From Enterococcus_I eurekensis (GTDB lineage Bacteria; Bacillota; Bacilli; Lactobacillales; Enterococcaceae): a stretch of DNA of 35,480 bases. The stretch spans positions 1-35,480 of the forward strand of contig NZ_JBHSGT010000067.1 in assembly GCF_042654605.1 (NCBI RefSeq), written 5' to 3'. Position numbers and translations under genes: made by a program. The notes under the pieces were generated by a model. That model was not told the DNA's origin. It worked only from the letters and a program-made list of their open reading frames with translations, and did not search any database. Below are positions 16,707-24,808 of the stretch, piece by piece. The first letter of the stretch is position 1. Each line of letters starts with the position of its first letter.

Positions 16707-16763
16707 TATAATATAAGAAATAGTTTAAGGAGGCGAATGTTTGATCTCGATCAAACGATATGA
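16707..16763 (+). promoter_or_regulatory. pepA promoter and leader with an 8-codon uORF / hairpin
   Basis: TATAAT at 16707-16712 is a probable -10. The strong ribosome binding site AAGGAGG (16727-16733) is 26 bases from the pepA ATG at 16760, too far to serve it directly. It is followed by ATG at 16737, opening an 8-codon frame (MFDLDQTI) whose TGA (16761-16763) overlaps the pepA ATG. The sequence TTTGATC-TC-GATCAAA (16740-16755) is a palindrome; if folded it shortens the spacing from the ribosome binding site to pepA to about 10 bases. Confidence 0.6.
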
Positions 16764-17839
16764 TGAACGAAAAAACATTTCAACGAATTAAGGAATTAAC
16801 GGAACTTCAAGGAACAAGCGGATTTGAACATGAAGTTCGTGATTATATGCGTACAGCGATGACGCCATTAGTCGATCGTGTAGAACAAGATGGCTTAGGT
16901 GGAATCTTTGGGATTCGCGAACATGCGCAACAAGACGCCCCAAGAATTATGGTAGCAGCACATATGGATGAGGTTGGTTTTATGGTGACACATATTACTG
17001 ACCGTGGTTTATTTAAAGTAACACCTTTAGGCGGTTGGAATCCTTATGTTGTTTCAGCACAACGTTACACATTGCAAACATCTAAAGGCAAATACACTTG
17101 TATCTCATCTTCAGTACCGCCACATTTAATGCGTGGTGGTGCAGCTCAAAAAGGCGTCGAAGTAACAGATATTTTATTTGATGCTGGTTTTGAATCAAAA
17201 GAAGAAGCATTAGAATATGGCGTGCGCCCAGGTGACACAGTTGTACCATTTGTCGAAACAATTAAAACAGCCAATGGTAAAAATATTATTTCAAAAGCAT
17301 GGGATAACCGTTACGGCTGTACATTAGTATTAGAAGCTTTAGAAGCGTTACAAAACGAGCAATTGAACCATACCTTAATTGCCGGCGCAAACGTACAAGA
17401 AGAAGTCGGTTTACGTGGTTCACGTCCGTCCGTAACAAAATTCAAACCCGATTTATTCTTTGCGGTGGATTGTTCACCAGCCGATGACACCTTAACTAAA
17501 AATGGTACTTTTGGTCATTTAGGTGAAGGAACATTACTACGTATTTTTGATCCAGGTTTAATTATGTTACCAGCGATGAAAGAATTCTTATTAGATACAG
17601 CAGAAACACACAATATTCCATATCAATACTTTGTTTCAAAAGGTGGAACGGATGCAGGTGCGGCTCACATGGCTAACGAAGGCATTCCAAGTACAGTCAT
17701 TGGTGTAGCGGGTCGTTATATCCATACACACCAAACGATGTTTAACATTAAAGATTTTGAAGCAGCGCGTGAAATGTTGATTCAAATCCTTAAAGGTCTA
17801 GACAAATCAACAATTGACACCATTATTGCTGGAAAATAG
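16760..17839 (+). CDS. pepA: Glutamyl aminopeptidase (M42 family)
   Basis: 359-residue M42 metallo-aminopeptidase that removes N-terminal Glu/Asp (and some other residues) from peptides in the cytoplasm; the family forms a tetrahedral dodecamer with a two-metal centre. Signatures: AAHMDEVGFMV (first metal His/Asp), SKAWDNRYGCTLVLEAL (bridging Asp), NVQEEVGLRGS (catalytic Glu and ligand), FAVDCSPADD (Asp) and the C-terminal GRYIHTHQTMFN (His). The start is ATG at 16760 or the adjacent ATG at 16763; there is no in-frame alternative because of an upstream stop at 16742. It is followed after 15 bases by a thioredoxin-like gene, an arrangement similar to ytpP-ytpR neighbourhoods. Confidence 0.96.
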   Translation: MMNEKTFQRIKELTELQGTSGFEHEVRDYMRTAMTPLVDRVEQDGLGGIFGIREHAQQDAPRIMVAAHMDEVGFMVTHITDRGLFKVTPLGGWNPYVVSAQRYTLQTSKGKYTCISSSVPPHLMRGGAAQKGVEVTDILFDAGFESKEEALEYGVRPGDTVVPFVETIKTANGKNIISKAWDNRYGCTLVLEALEALQNEQLNHTLIAGANVQEEVGLRGSRPSVTKFKPDLFFAVDCSPADDTLTKNGTFGHLGEGTLLRIFDPGLIMLPAMKEFLLDTAETHNIPYQYFVSKGGTDAGAAHMANEGIPSTVIGVAGRYIHTHQTMFNIKDFEAAREMLIQILKGLDKSTIDTIIAGK

Positions 17840-17854
17840 GAGACACAGAATTTA

Positions 17855-18175
17855 ATGATTATTCCAAAAGATTTAGAAGAATTAGCAACATATGTTGAAA
17901 AAGGGCAAAATATCTTTTTCTTTACTGCTGAATGGTGCGGAGATTGCCGTTATATTAAGCCAATGATGCCAGAATTAAAAGCAGAATTTCCCGAATATCA
18001 ATGGATTGAAGTTGATCGCGATGCATTTATCGACGTGTGTGTTAAGTGGGGGATTTTTGGTATTCCGAGCTTTGTGGTGATAAAAGAGGGTCAAGAAATC
18101 GGCCGTCTAGTTAATAAAAACCGTAAAACAAAAGAAGAGATTGCGACATTTATCCGTAGCTTATCAGCGAACTAA
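17855..18175 (+). CDS. Thioredoxin-like protein YtpP
   Basis: 106-residue single-domain thioredoxin fold. The active site is WCGDC (Cys28 and Cys31) rather than the WCGPC of classical thioredoxin, matching YtpP-type proteins of Firmicutes. The cis-proline loop is FGIPSFVVIKEG. No signal peptide, so cytoplasmic. It follows pepA by 15 bases and precedes uspA by 23, probably in one transcript. In Bacillus the orthologue is next to ytpR, and ytpR is also nearby here. Thiol-disulfide exchange is likely; the partner is unknown. Confidence 0.88.
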   Translation: MIIPKDLEELATYVEKGQNIFFFTAEWCGDCRYIKPMMPELKAEFPEYQWIEVDRDAFIDVCVKWGIFGIPSFVVIKEGQEIGRLVNKNRKTKEEIATFIRSLSAN

Positions 18176-18198
18176 TCATAATTAGGAGCGTGAATAAA

Positions 18199-18669
18199 AT
18201 GGAACAGACCTACAAGAAAATATTAGTTGGTGTCGATGGATCAGAACAAGCAATGGAAGCTTTTCGTAAAGCTGTTGAAGTTGCAAGAAGAAATGAAGGA
18301 GAAGTAATCGTAACGAACGTTATTGAGCAACAAATGACGACGGCTTTAACGGTTGCCCCTTTAGGAAATGAATACATTGAAGAGCAAATGGCCCATGGCA
18401 ATGAGATATTAGAACGTTGTCGGTTATATGCAGAATCGGTTAATTTTTCAAAAATAACCAAAGATTTAACTTTTGGACAAGCAAAAAGTGTTCTAGCAAT
18501 TGAACTACCTAAAAAACATAATATTGATTTGATTATGGTTGGTCAGTCTGGGTTAAATCGAGTAGAAGCTATGATGGTTGGTAGTGTTGCCAGTTATGTT
18601 ATTCGCAAAGCACCATGTGATGTGTTAGTTGTTACTCCAACAGAAAAACAAGAAGAAACAGAAAAATAA
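18199..18669 (+). CDS. Universal stress protein UspA family
   Basis: 156 residues from the ATG at 18199, behind AGGAG at 18184-18188; the GTG at 18190 lies too close to that site. N-terminal YKKILVGVDGSEQAMEAF, and the C-terminal ATP-binding pattern G-2x-G-9x-G-S is intact in GQSGLNRVEAMMVGS, followed by VIRKAPCDVLVV. It is therefore probably an ATP-binding UspA. Likely the last gene of the pepA-ytpP-uspA transcript, since a terminator follows. Confidence 0.93.
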   Translation: MEQTYKKILVGVDGSEQAMEAFRKAVEVARRNEGEVIVTNVIEQQMTTALTVAPLGNEYIEEQMAHGNEILERCRLYAESVNFSKITKDLTFGQAKSVLAIELPKKHNIDLIMVGQSGLNRVEAMMVGSVASYVIRKAPCDVLVVTPTEKQEETEK

Positions 18670-18673
18670 ACAA

Positions 18674-18705
18674 ACAAAAAAGTCGAGTCTATCGGCTTTT
18701 TTGTT
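18674..18705 (+). terminator. Terminator after uspA
   Basis: CAAAAAAGTCGA pairs with TCGGCTTTTTTG around GTCTA, with a T-run. Confidence 0.8.
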
Positions 18706-18721
18706 GGAAAAGAGACGATTG

Positions 18722-19126
18722 ATGACAAAGATGAAATTATTATTTTTGACCGTGTTAGGACTTGTAACGATTAGTGGCTGTGCCGCACCATCAGCAACAC
18801 CAGAATCAACGACAATTGAAAGTACGATTAGCTCAAGCGTTTCTCAGCAAGTAGCTACGATTACACTGAAGATTGATGGCGAAGAAATTGAAACAAAAGA
18901 AGTAACGTTTGACGAAGGCGATGTTTTATACGACATTATGGCTGCTAATTTTACGATAGAAGCGAATGATGGTTTTATTACAAGTATTGATGGTCACAAA
19001 CAAGACGAAGCTGCTGGGAAATATTGGATGTACGATATCAATGATGAGATGGCTTTAAAAGGCGCTCAGGAATTAACCCTTAAATCAGGTGATGCGGTTT
19101 TATTTAAACTAGAAGAGATGAAATAA
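18722..19126 (+). CDS. DUF4430-domain lipoprotein
   Basis: 135-residue predicted lipoprotein. The signal peptide MKLLFLTVLGLVTISGC has a lipobox (TISGC), so the mature protein would be lipid-anchored at Cys. A Ser/Thr-rich linker follows, then a DUF4430 domain (transcobalamin-C-like): VTFDEGDVLYDIM, the GFITSIDGHKQDEAAGKYWMYDIND core, and GDAVLFKLEEM at the end. Related domains occur in surface proteins linked to cobalamin or other ligand binding, but here the ligand is unknown. Start is ATG at 18722 or 18731; the ribosome binding site is weak (AAAAGAGA). Confidence 0.85.
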   Translation: MTKMKLLFLTVLGLVTISGCAAPSATPESTTIESTISSSVSQQVATITLKIDGEEIETKEVTFDEGDVLYDIMAANFTIEANDGFITSIDGHKQDEAAGKYWMYDINDEMALKGAQELTLKSGDAVLFKLEEMK

Positions 19127-19177
19127 TCGTTGAATTCTGATACAATGAGCAAGGAAAATGATTAGGAGGAAGAAGTT

Positions 19178-19789
19178 TTGATTTTTGCATATAACCCAAA
19201 ACATGTGAGTGATACTTTAATGGTGATTACCGCAGACGATAAGAGTATGAAACAAGCAACTGAGCGTAAAGGAAATATCGCGCGTTTAACAACAGAAGAT
19301 GGTCGTGTGATTGGTTGGAATTTCTTTGATATTTCAAATGAAATGACAATTGAAGGCGTTGGACAAGTTCAGTTAACAGACGAACAATTTGCCCAATTAA
19401 ATGAATTGGTTCAAAAAGCTGGTTTTGAAGATGTTTTAGAAAAAGATAACACACCAAAATTTGTTGTCGGACTTGTGAAAACCTGTGTCCCTCATGAAGA
19501 CAGCGATCACTTATCAGTGACTGAAATTGAAGTTGATAATGGTGAAGTTTTACAAATTGTCTGTGGCGCAGCGAACATCCGTAAAGGATTAAAAGTTGTT
19601 GTCGCAAAACCAGGTGCAATGATGCCTGATGGTTTATTAATTTGGCCAGGTGAATTACGTGGTGTAGAAAGCTTTGGTATGGTTTGTTCGGCTAAAGAAT
19701 TAAACTTAGCCAATGCACCAATGAAACGTGGTATTTTAGAATTACCACAAGATGCGGTTGTCGGCTCAGCCTTTGCAATCGGACAATAA
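19178..19789 (+). CDS. ytpR: YtpR-like tRNA-binding-domain protein
   Basis: 203 residues, starting with TTG at 19178 behind AGGAGGAAG. An N-terminal DUF4479 domain (MIFAYNPKHVSDTLMVI) is followed by a C-terminal EMAP/tRNA-binding OB domain (about 90-200): FVVGLVKTCVPHEDSDHLSVTEIEV, IVCGAANIRKGLKVVVA, GVESFGMVCSAKEL. This domain also forms the N-terminus of PheT, but here it stands alone. The cellular role of YtpR is not settled. Its gene is next to the convergent htrA, sharing a bidirectional terminator. Confidence 0.92.
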   Translation: MIFAYNPKHVSDTLMVITADDKSMKQATERKGNIARLTTEDGRVIGWNFFDISNEMTIEGVGQVQLTDEQFAQLNELVQKAGFEDVLEKDNTPKFVVGLVKTCVPHEDSDHLSVTEIEVDNGEVLQIVCGAANIRKGLKVVVAKPGAMMPDGLLIWPGELRGVESFGMVCSAKELNLANAPMKRGILELPQDAVVGSAFAIGQ

Positions 19790-19797
19790 GAATAAAA

Positions 19798-19838
19798 AGG
19801 AAATGCTTCTCAAAGTGGAGGCATTTCCTTTTTTTCTT
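19798..19838. terminator. Bidirectional terminator between ytpR and htrA
   Basis: AAAGGAAATGCTTCTC / GGAGGCATTTCCTTT around AAAGT, T-run on the plus side and A-run on the other. Confidence 0.88.
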
Positions 19839-21123
19839 ATTGATTTGGTTGTAGTTGTTCTTGTTGCTCTTGTTGTAAAATTGATTGGTCAACGGTTAAT
19901 TCTACCGTTACAGTCTGTTCTTCATCCCCACGGAAGAAAGTAATCTCCATTGAATCGCCAATTTTTTTCTTGTAGAGAGCAGCACGTAATTCTGTACTAT
20001 TCGTTACTTTTTCACCATCAATTTTAGTAATGACATCGTATTGTTGCAGACCCGCTTTTTCAGCAGGAGTTGCACCAGCAACCATCCGAATTACCACACC
20101 GCTATCGACAGATTCAGGTAATTTTAGAATTTCACGTTGTTGTTGAACTGAAATGTTTGATAGATCGATCATCGTTACACCAAGTGCAGGACGAATCACA
20201 CGACCATTGTCTTCTAATTGTTTAATCACTTCGACAACATCATTACTTGGAATGGCAAATCCCATCCCTTCAACGCTCACACCGGAACCTGCAGAGCTAG
20301 CAATTTTACTAGAGTTGATACCAATGACTTGGCCGGCGATATTAATTAATGCACCACCAGAGTTACCAGGGTTAATGGCAGCATCGGTTTGAATCGCATT
20401 GATACTTACGAGCTCACCAGCTTCATTTGTACTTTGAACAGGACGGTTTAGAGAAGAAACAATCCCTTGAGTGACAGAGTTGGCATATTGAGAACCAAGA
20501 GGGGAGCCAATCGCAATCGCAGGTTCTCCAACATTTAATGATTCAGAATCACCAAAAGTCGCAACATTTTTGATATTTTCTGAAGAAATTTTTAAAACAG
20601 CTAAGTCAGTAAAGGCATCCGTTCCGACAAGTTCTGCTTGAACCTTTGAACCGTCTTGTAACATGACTTCAAGCCCTTTTTGACCTTCAACTACGTGATT
20701 ATTCGTAACGACATAGGCATCCTTACCATCTTTTTTATAAATGACACCACTACCTTCAGAAGCAATCTGTAGTGTATTGTCATTAGCATTGCCAGAATTG
20801 CCAAAAATATCTTCTAAAGAATTAGATTGTGTTGATTGTAAGTTGATAACTGAAACAACCGCATCTTGAACTTTCTTAACTGCCTCAGTGACATCACTTG
20901 TAGCATTTACCTTGATGTTACTAACTTCTGTTTGTGTATTGGAACCAGAATTTGTCGTTTCAGTGGTTTGATTACCACTACCTGAGTTATTGAACAACGT
21001 TCCTGAAAAATTATAGAAACTACCTACGGCAAGTATTCCCCCAAAAACACCGCCGACAAGTCCGATACCAAACTTCTTGAAAAAACCATTTTTATGATTT
21101 TGGGTCTCATCGTTTCTTGACAT
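19837..21123 (-). CDS. htrA: HtrA/DegP-like membrane serine protease
   Basis: 428-residue surface quality-control protease. A short cytoplasmic N-terminus and one membrane anchor (FGIGLVGGVFGGILAVGSF) are followed by a Ser/Asn/Thr linker, a trypsin-like domain with the catalytic triad visible as VTNNHVVEG (His), TDLAVLKI (Asp) and NPGNSGGALI (Ser), and one PDZ domain (about 300-400: GVVIRMVAGATPAEKAGLQQYDVITKIDGEKV). The Gln/Glu-rich C-terminus is low complexity. The ATG has AAGGAGGAATTCTT upstream. It degrades misfolded exported proteins. Divergent from rlmH across an intergenic region holding DnaA boxes. Confidence 0.96.
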   Translation of the reverse strand: MSRNDETQNHKNGFFKKFGIGLVGGVFGGILAVGSFYNFSGTLFNNSGSGNQTTETTNSGSNTQTEVSNIKVNATSDVTEAVKKVQDAVVSVINLQSTQSNSLEDIFGNSGNANDNTLQIASEGSGVIYKKDGKDAYVVTNNHVVEGQKGLEVMLQDGSKVQAELVGTDAFTDLAVLKISSENIKNVATFGDSESLNVGEPAIAIGSPLGSQYANSVTQGIVSSLNRPVQSTNEAGELVSINAIQTDAAINPGNSGGALINIAGQVIGINSSKIASSAGSGVSVEGMGFAIPSNDVVEVIKQLEDNGRVIRPALGVTMIDLSNISVQQQREILKLPESVDSGVVIRMVAGATPAEKAGLQQYDVITKIDGEKVTNSTELRAALYKKKIGDSMEITFFRGDEEQTVTVELTVDQSILQQEQQEQLQPNQ

Positions 21124-21304
21124 AAGAATTCCTCCTTGTTGATTAACTATCTATAGTATAATATTACTTTCAAGGATTAGTCTACTAATAGAATTTGAAT
21201 AAATTATGAAAAAGCTGCGCTAAAAAAAATGAAAAATAATGAAAAAAAACAGAATAAGTACAAGATAAAAAACAGGATAACTCTGTGAGTAAGTAAGATA
21301 TAAG

Positions 21305-21428
21305 TTATACACATGGGTGTGGATAATGTGCAAAAGTCGAAAGAAACACATGTTCTTATGTAGAAAGCTTTAAAAATAGGCATTTATCTGCTGATAAATG
21401 TGGATAACCCTGTGTATAGTGTGTATAA
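21305..21428. promoter_or_regulatory. DnaA-box cluster between htrA and rlmH
   Basis: Four perfect matches to TTATNCACA: TTATACACA at 21305-21313 (+), and TGTGGATAA at 21318-21326, TGTGGATAA at 21399-21407 and TGTGTATAA at 21420-21428 (all the minus-strand orientation). A fifth, TGTGTATAG at 21411-21419, has one mismatch. CATTTATC/GATAAATG (21381-21400) is an 8-bp inverted repeat touching the third box. The flank is AT-rich. No dnaA or dnaN gene is in the window, so this is a DnaA-binding cluster near rather than demonstrably at oriC. The rest of 21124-21472 holds only the two divergent promoter areas. Confidence 0.85.
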
Positions 21429-21472
21429 CATTGTTAAAAACTTTAGTGAAAAAGAAAGAATAAGGTGAAAAA

Positions 21473-21952
21473 GTGAATATAAAAATTATAAGTGTTGGAA
21501 AATTAAAGGAAAAATACCTCGTCCAAGGGATAAATGAGTACGTAAAACGACTCGGAGCCTATGCTAAAATCGAACTAGTAGAAGTCGCCGATGAAAAAGC
21601 ACCTGAAAACTTAAGTGATTTAGAAATGCTGCAAGTCAAAGAAAAAGAAGCCGAACGCATCTTAGCCAAAATCAAAGAACAGGAATACGTCTTTGCTTTA
21701 GTTATCAACGGCACCAATCCAACAAGTGAAGCCTTCGCCAAACAAATCGATCAACTTGGAATCCGAGGAAAAAGCCAACTTGTCTTTGTGATTGGCGGTT
21801 CATTAGGTTTAAGCGATAGCGTCTTAAAACGCAGCAATACCCAAATTTCATTCGGAAAGATGACCTATCCCCATCAGTTAATGCGCTTGATATTAGTAGA
21901 ACAAGTGTATCGAGCATTCCGGATAAATCGGGGAGAGCCTTATCACAAGTGA
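21473..21952 (+). CDS. rlmH: 23S rRNA (pseudouridine1915-N3)-methyltransferase RlmH
   Basis: 159-residue SPOUT-class methyltransferase (the staphylococcal orfX orthologue) that methylates pseudouridine 1915 in helix 69 of 23S rRNA. Starts with GTG at 21473 behind AAGGTG. The SAM knot motifs are visible: FALVINGTNPTSEAFA, LVFVIGGSLGLSDSVLKR, and the conserved C-terminal YRAFRINRGEPYHK, whose last residues reach into the active site. In staphylococci the codons for this C-terminus are the SCC attachment site; here they are repeated at 27788. Confidence 0.97.
   Translation: MNIKIISVGKLKEKYLVQGINEYVKRLGAYAKIELVEVADEKAPENLSDLEMLQVKEKEAERILAKIKEQEYVFALVINGTNPTSEAFAKQIDQLGIRGKSQLVFVIGGSLGLSDSVLKRSNTQISFGKMTYPHQLMRLILVEQVYRAFRINRGEPYHK
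21932..21952 (+). repeat. Candidate SCC-type attachment site (left), inside rlmH
   Basis: GGAGAGCCTTATCACAAGTGA encodes GEPYHK-stop at the rlmH 3' end. It matches the known SCC integration core (GAAGC-x-TATCA-x-AA-x-TGA in staphylococci) and has a copy at 27788-27808 with 19 of 21 bases identical in the same orientation. Confidence 0.75.
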
Positions 21953-22050
21953 TAAGATTCTTATTTTTAAAAATTGTACTTATATAAATCAAAGAGAGAA
22001 ATCCTGTAGTCTGAATCATTTATGTACAGATAAAGCAGGTTGTAGACGAA

Positions 22051-22203
22051 ATGAACGAACAGATAGAGGCGAATCAGAAACCATGGGAAATGGAGTTAAA
22101 TGGCTTAGATGGAAAAATTAAAGAAATGGCAAGAGTTAATCAAATCCTGTTGTGGCTAATATTTGTGATAATAAAACGGCCAGCATGGCAGTCGTTCCTG
22201 TAA
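22051..22203 (+). CDS. Small ORF of unknown function, possibly a fragment
   Basis: 50 codons: a charged, helix-prone N-terminal 30 residues (MNEQIEANQKPWEMELNG...) followed by a short hydrophobic stretch (ILLWLIFVII). The open frame extends upstream to 22015 without a start, so it may be the tail of a longer lost gene. Its 3' part overlaps the dying permease on the other strand, so the hydrophobic part may be antisense artefact. The ribosome binding site is weak. Function unknown. Confidence 0.3.
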   Translation: MNEQIEANQKPWEMELNGLDGKIKEMARVNQILLWLIFVIIKRPAWQSFL

Positions 22204-23041
22204 TTATAATGATAGTTAGCACTCAAGGTGTGGTCATTACTGTAGCACTAGAGAAGAGAGGCGTATTGCTAGCACTCATTCCAGCTGCTCCAATCGCACC
22301 TAAGGCAACTAAAGCAATCAAGCTGTATAGGATGATTGAACTAATTAGTGTAATGATAATGGCGCGAGGAATCGTTGTTTGAGGTTCTTTAACTTCTTCG
22401 CCTAAGGTAGCAATACGAGCGTAACCAGTAAAAGCAAAAAAGAGAACGCCGCTAGCTTCTGCAATTCCTTTCAAACCGAAGGGAGCAAAAGGTTGAAGAT
22501 TGTCAAGATTAAATACAGCGACTCCTGAAATAATGAAATAGAATAGCGAGCTGATTGTTATCGTGGTAATCACTCGATTTAACATCCCGGCTTTCTTGAT
22601 TCCTGCAAGATTTGCTGTAATTAATAAAACTAAAGCAATGGTTGCTGTCCATCGTATATCTAGAGTGGGAAAAAAACGTTGCATATAAGAGCCAAACCCT
22701 AACCCAACGACTCCGCCAGCAGCCAACTTACTGATTAAAAACATCCATCCTGCTGAAAAACCAGCTAAAGGATGAATCATTTCATAACCATATTCATAGG
22801 TACCTCCAGCATTAGGGAAACGAGCCGCCAGTTGGGCTGAACTCAACCCATTAAAACTTGCAGCCATTCCAGCGATAAAGAGAGAAACTAACAAAGCAGG
22901 ACCAGCGATGCCAGCCGCAACACCTGAGACCACAAAAATGCCCGCACCGATCACAGCACCTAAACCAATTGTGATGGCATCAACCAATCCAAGTTGCCGT
23001 TTTAGCCGACCGGAAGGGGAAGGGTTATTTTTTAAATCCAT
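22136..23041 (-). pseudogene. APC-superfamily amino-acid permease, truncated pseudogene
   Basis: The 5' part is intact with AAGGAGGTTTAGGA before the ATG at 23041. It reads as an APC-superfamily permease: LKRQLGLVDAITIGLGAVIGAGIFVVSG at the start (the first-helix GAGIF signature), FPNAGGTYEYGYEMI, and GVLFFAFTGYARIATLGEEVKEPQ. A TGA stop at 22223-22225 ends the frame after 272 residues. The same frame continues past it with 28 permease-like codons (VLTIIIITGTTAMLAVLLSQIL) to a TAA at 22136-22138. The usual remaining 150 or so residues are missing. Family length is 440-490, so the transporter is dead, broken by a nonsense codon and a deletion at about 22140-22155. Confidence 0.85.
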
Positions 23042-23261
23042 TCCTAAACCTCCTTATGAATCAGAGCAAATTACACCGATTAATATGTAGTTGAATTTTA
23101 CCAACAAACTTGTACTTGAGCGATAAATAAGCTTTTGAATCACAATGTAGTACTTGTATTTATAATCATTTTTAAATAATCACTATAGATTTCGTAATGA
23201 ATTTATAGAAATTAAAATAATTAGTCAAAAATAATCAAAGGAACCTATTATCTATATAAAA

Positions 23262-23305
23262 AATAACCATCTCCTATCGACTGAGTAAGGAGATGGTTAT
23301 TATTT
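23262..23305. terminator. Terminator after the ABC permease gene
   Basis: AATAACCATCTCC (23262-23274) pairs perfectly with GGAGATGGTTATT (23289-23301). AT-rich tails on both sides; it would serve the minus-strand ABC operon. The stretch 23042-23261 has no gene and holds the permease promoter region. Confidence 0.82.
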
Positions 23306-23329
23306 TATTGAAATATTTTGGTGCAGTTT

Positions 23330-24808
23330 TTAAAGGGGTAAATCTTTCTTCGTAAAGAGAATATTTGAAGCGGTGTATAGTACAAAGGTAATTGCTCCTA
23401 AAGCTACTAAGCCCCAGCCAAATTCTCCACCGGCAAGAATTGCATCTGTGTCAAAAAGTGTGGTTATTGTTATATATTCAAGACCATCGGCACTATCCAT
23501 TAATTGTTGAATCATGGTAATTAGGAAGAATGCAAAAGGTATACCGCCTCCGATTGCTAACGCCATTCCTGTACGGTTAAACAATGTTGATGCGAAGAAC
23601 GCTATTGAACTCATTGCAAGAATTAATAATAGTAGCCCCAGACTTAACCATAGATACGTTTCAACATCAAATTCTAAAGCTTTATCAACCGATCTAGCGG
23701 AAGACACCATCGCATGATTGGCCATTGATGTAATTTGTTCTTCATTTAATCCGGTTGTTTGTGTAGATAAGACTAAGGCTTCCGGATCTTTAAGTAATGT
23801 TAAGTTTTCACTTACTTGATCACTACTTAAGTTTAAAGCTGTTGCGGATGAGTCGATGACTGTTTGAAGCAGAAGCTCCGCATTGTCTTCAGTTAGCTGT
23901 CTTTGAGGTGTTGTCGCTTCTTGCTCCTCATCTTCTTCTGTTGCTTCTTCTGAACTCTCAAGGTCATTCATTTCATCTAGAATAATTTTACGATAATCAT
24001 TTGTTGAAAGACCGTAAAGACGCGCACCAGCAGCTAGGGCATCGTTACTATCTAGAATTATTCCTGGATCTTCCATTAATTCTTCCATCGTAATTTCGAT
24101 ATCTTCATCTTCCATATCATCGTCATCATCATAAATGTCGTAACGCTCGTCTGTGATAATTTCTGCCGCTTCTTCATAAGAACGCTCACGAATGACATCT
24201 TCTAAATAAATCGCATAAGCTTCAGTATCCATATCTCGTGCAATAGCGGCTTCACGTATAACATCTTCATTTTCTTGAATTAGATAAAGTCGCTCGGATA
24301 AATAATCTTCATCGTGCTTCAACGTTTTAGCTGCTACTTCAACATCCTCAGTTATCGCATAACCCGTCACATTGTTATAATTCAATTGGGAAGCGGTCAA
24401 CCCTGCTAGTGAAATGACGGTATACATTAATACAACAGAAAGGATTAAGTAAAGTGATTTTGTAAAAATAACACTTGAACGTTTAATAGGTGTTGACAAA
24501 GTGTAAGCCATAGATCCTGAATCTACCTCATTAACCACAAGATTATTTGCGGTAAATACTACATAAACAATCCCAAGAATGACAGCAATCAATTTATAAA
24601 AGTTTTCTAAACTCCCTAATAGACTCGTTAGAGTGGATAAGATATTAGAAAAAGCTGTCCCTTCAGCAGCTTCCGCAATTGAAGCGTAACCTGCCGCATC
24701 ATAGCTTATTATGAAACCAGAGATGATCATTGACGCAACAATTGTTATGATCAACCATAGCTTCCAGTTCGATTGTAGACTTTGTTTAAAAATTGGTTTT
24801 GATAACAT
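23330..24808 (-). CDS. ABC-2-type exporter permease with large acidic extracellular region
   Basis: 492 residues. An N-terminal membrane segment (LWLIITIVASMIISGFIIS), then two more around FYKLIAVILGIVYVVF and SLYLILSVVLMYTVISLAGL with the ABC-permease stretch NEVDSGSMAYTLSTPIKRSSVIFTKS between. A soluble region of about 240 residues (160-395) is very acidic, with DDDDDMEDEDIE and EEATEEDEEQEA runs. Three C-terminal membrane segments complete the membrane domain. It follows its ATPase genes (stop and start are adjacent) and so forms an exporter with them. The substrate is unknown; TetR control suggests a toxic or antimicrobial compound. Confidence 0.85.
   Translation of the reverse strand: MLSKPIFKQSLQSNWKLWLIITIVASMIISGFIISYDAAGYASIAEAAEGTAFSNILSTLTSLLGSLENFYKLIAVILGIVYVVFTANNLVVNEVDSGSMAYTLSTPIKRSSVIFTKSLYLILSVVLMYTVISLAGLTASQLNYNNVTGYAITEDVEVAAKTLKHDEDYLSERLYLIQENEDVIREAAIARDMDTEAYAIYLEDVIRERSYEEAAEIITDERYDIYDDDDDMEDEDIEITMEELMEDPGIILDSNDALAAGARLYGLSTNDYRKIILDEMNDLESSEEATEEDEEQEATTPQRQLTEDNAELLLQTVIDSSATALNLSSDQVSENLTLLKDPEALVLSTQTTGLNEEQITSMANHAMVSSARSVDKALEFDVETYLWLSLGLLLLILAMSSIAFFASTLFNRTGMALAIGGGIPFAFFLITMIQQLMDSADGLEYITITTLFDTDAILAGGEFGWGLVALGAITFVLYTASNILFTKKDLPL

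Noticed and set aside
19227..19619. 130-codon minus-strand frame opposite ytpR
   Set aside because: Low-complexity His/Leu/Gln antisense translation of a well-supported gene.
21305..21428. Calling this region oriC itself
   Set aside because: No dnaA, dnaN or clear unwinding element is seen; only the DnaA-box cluster is supported.
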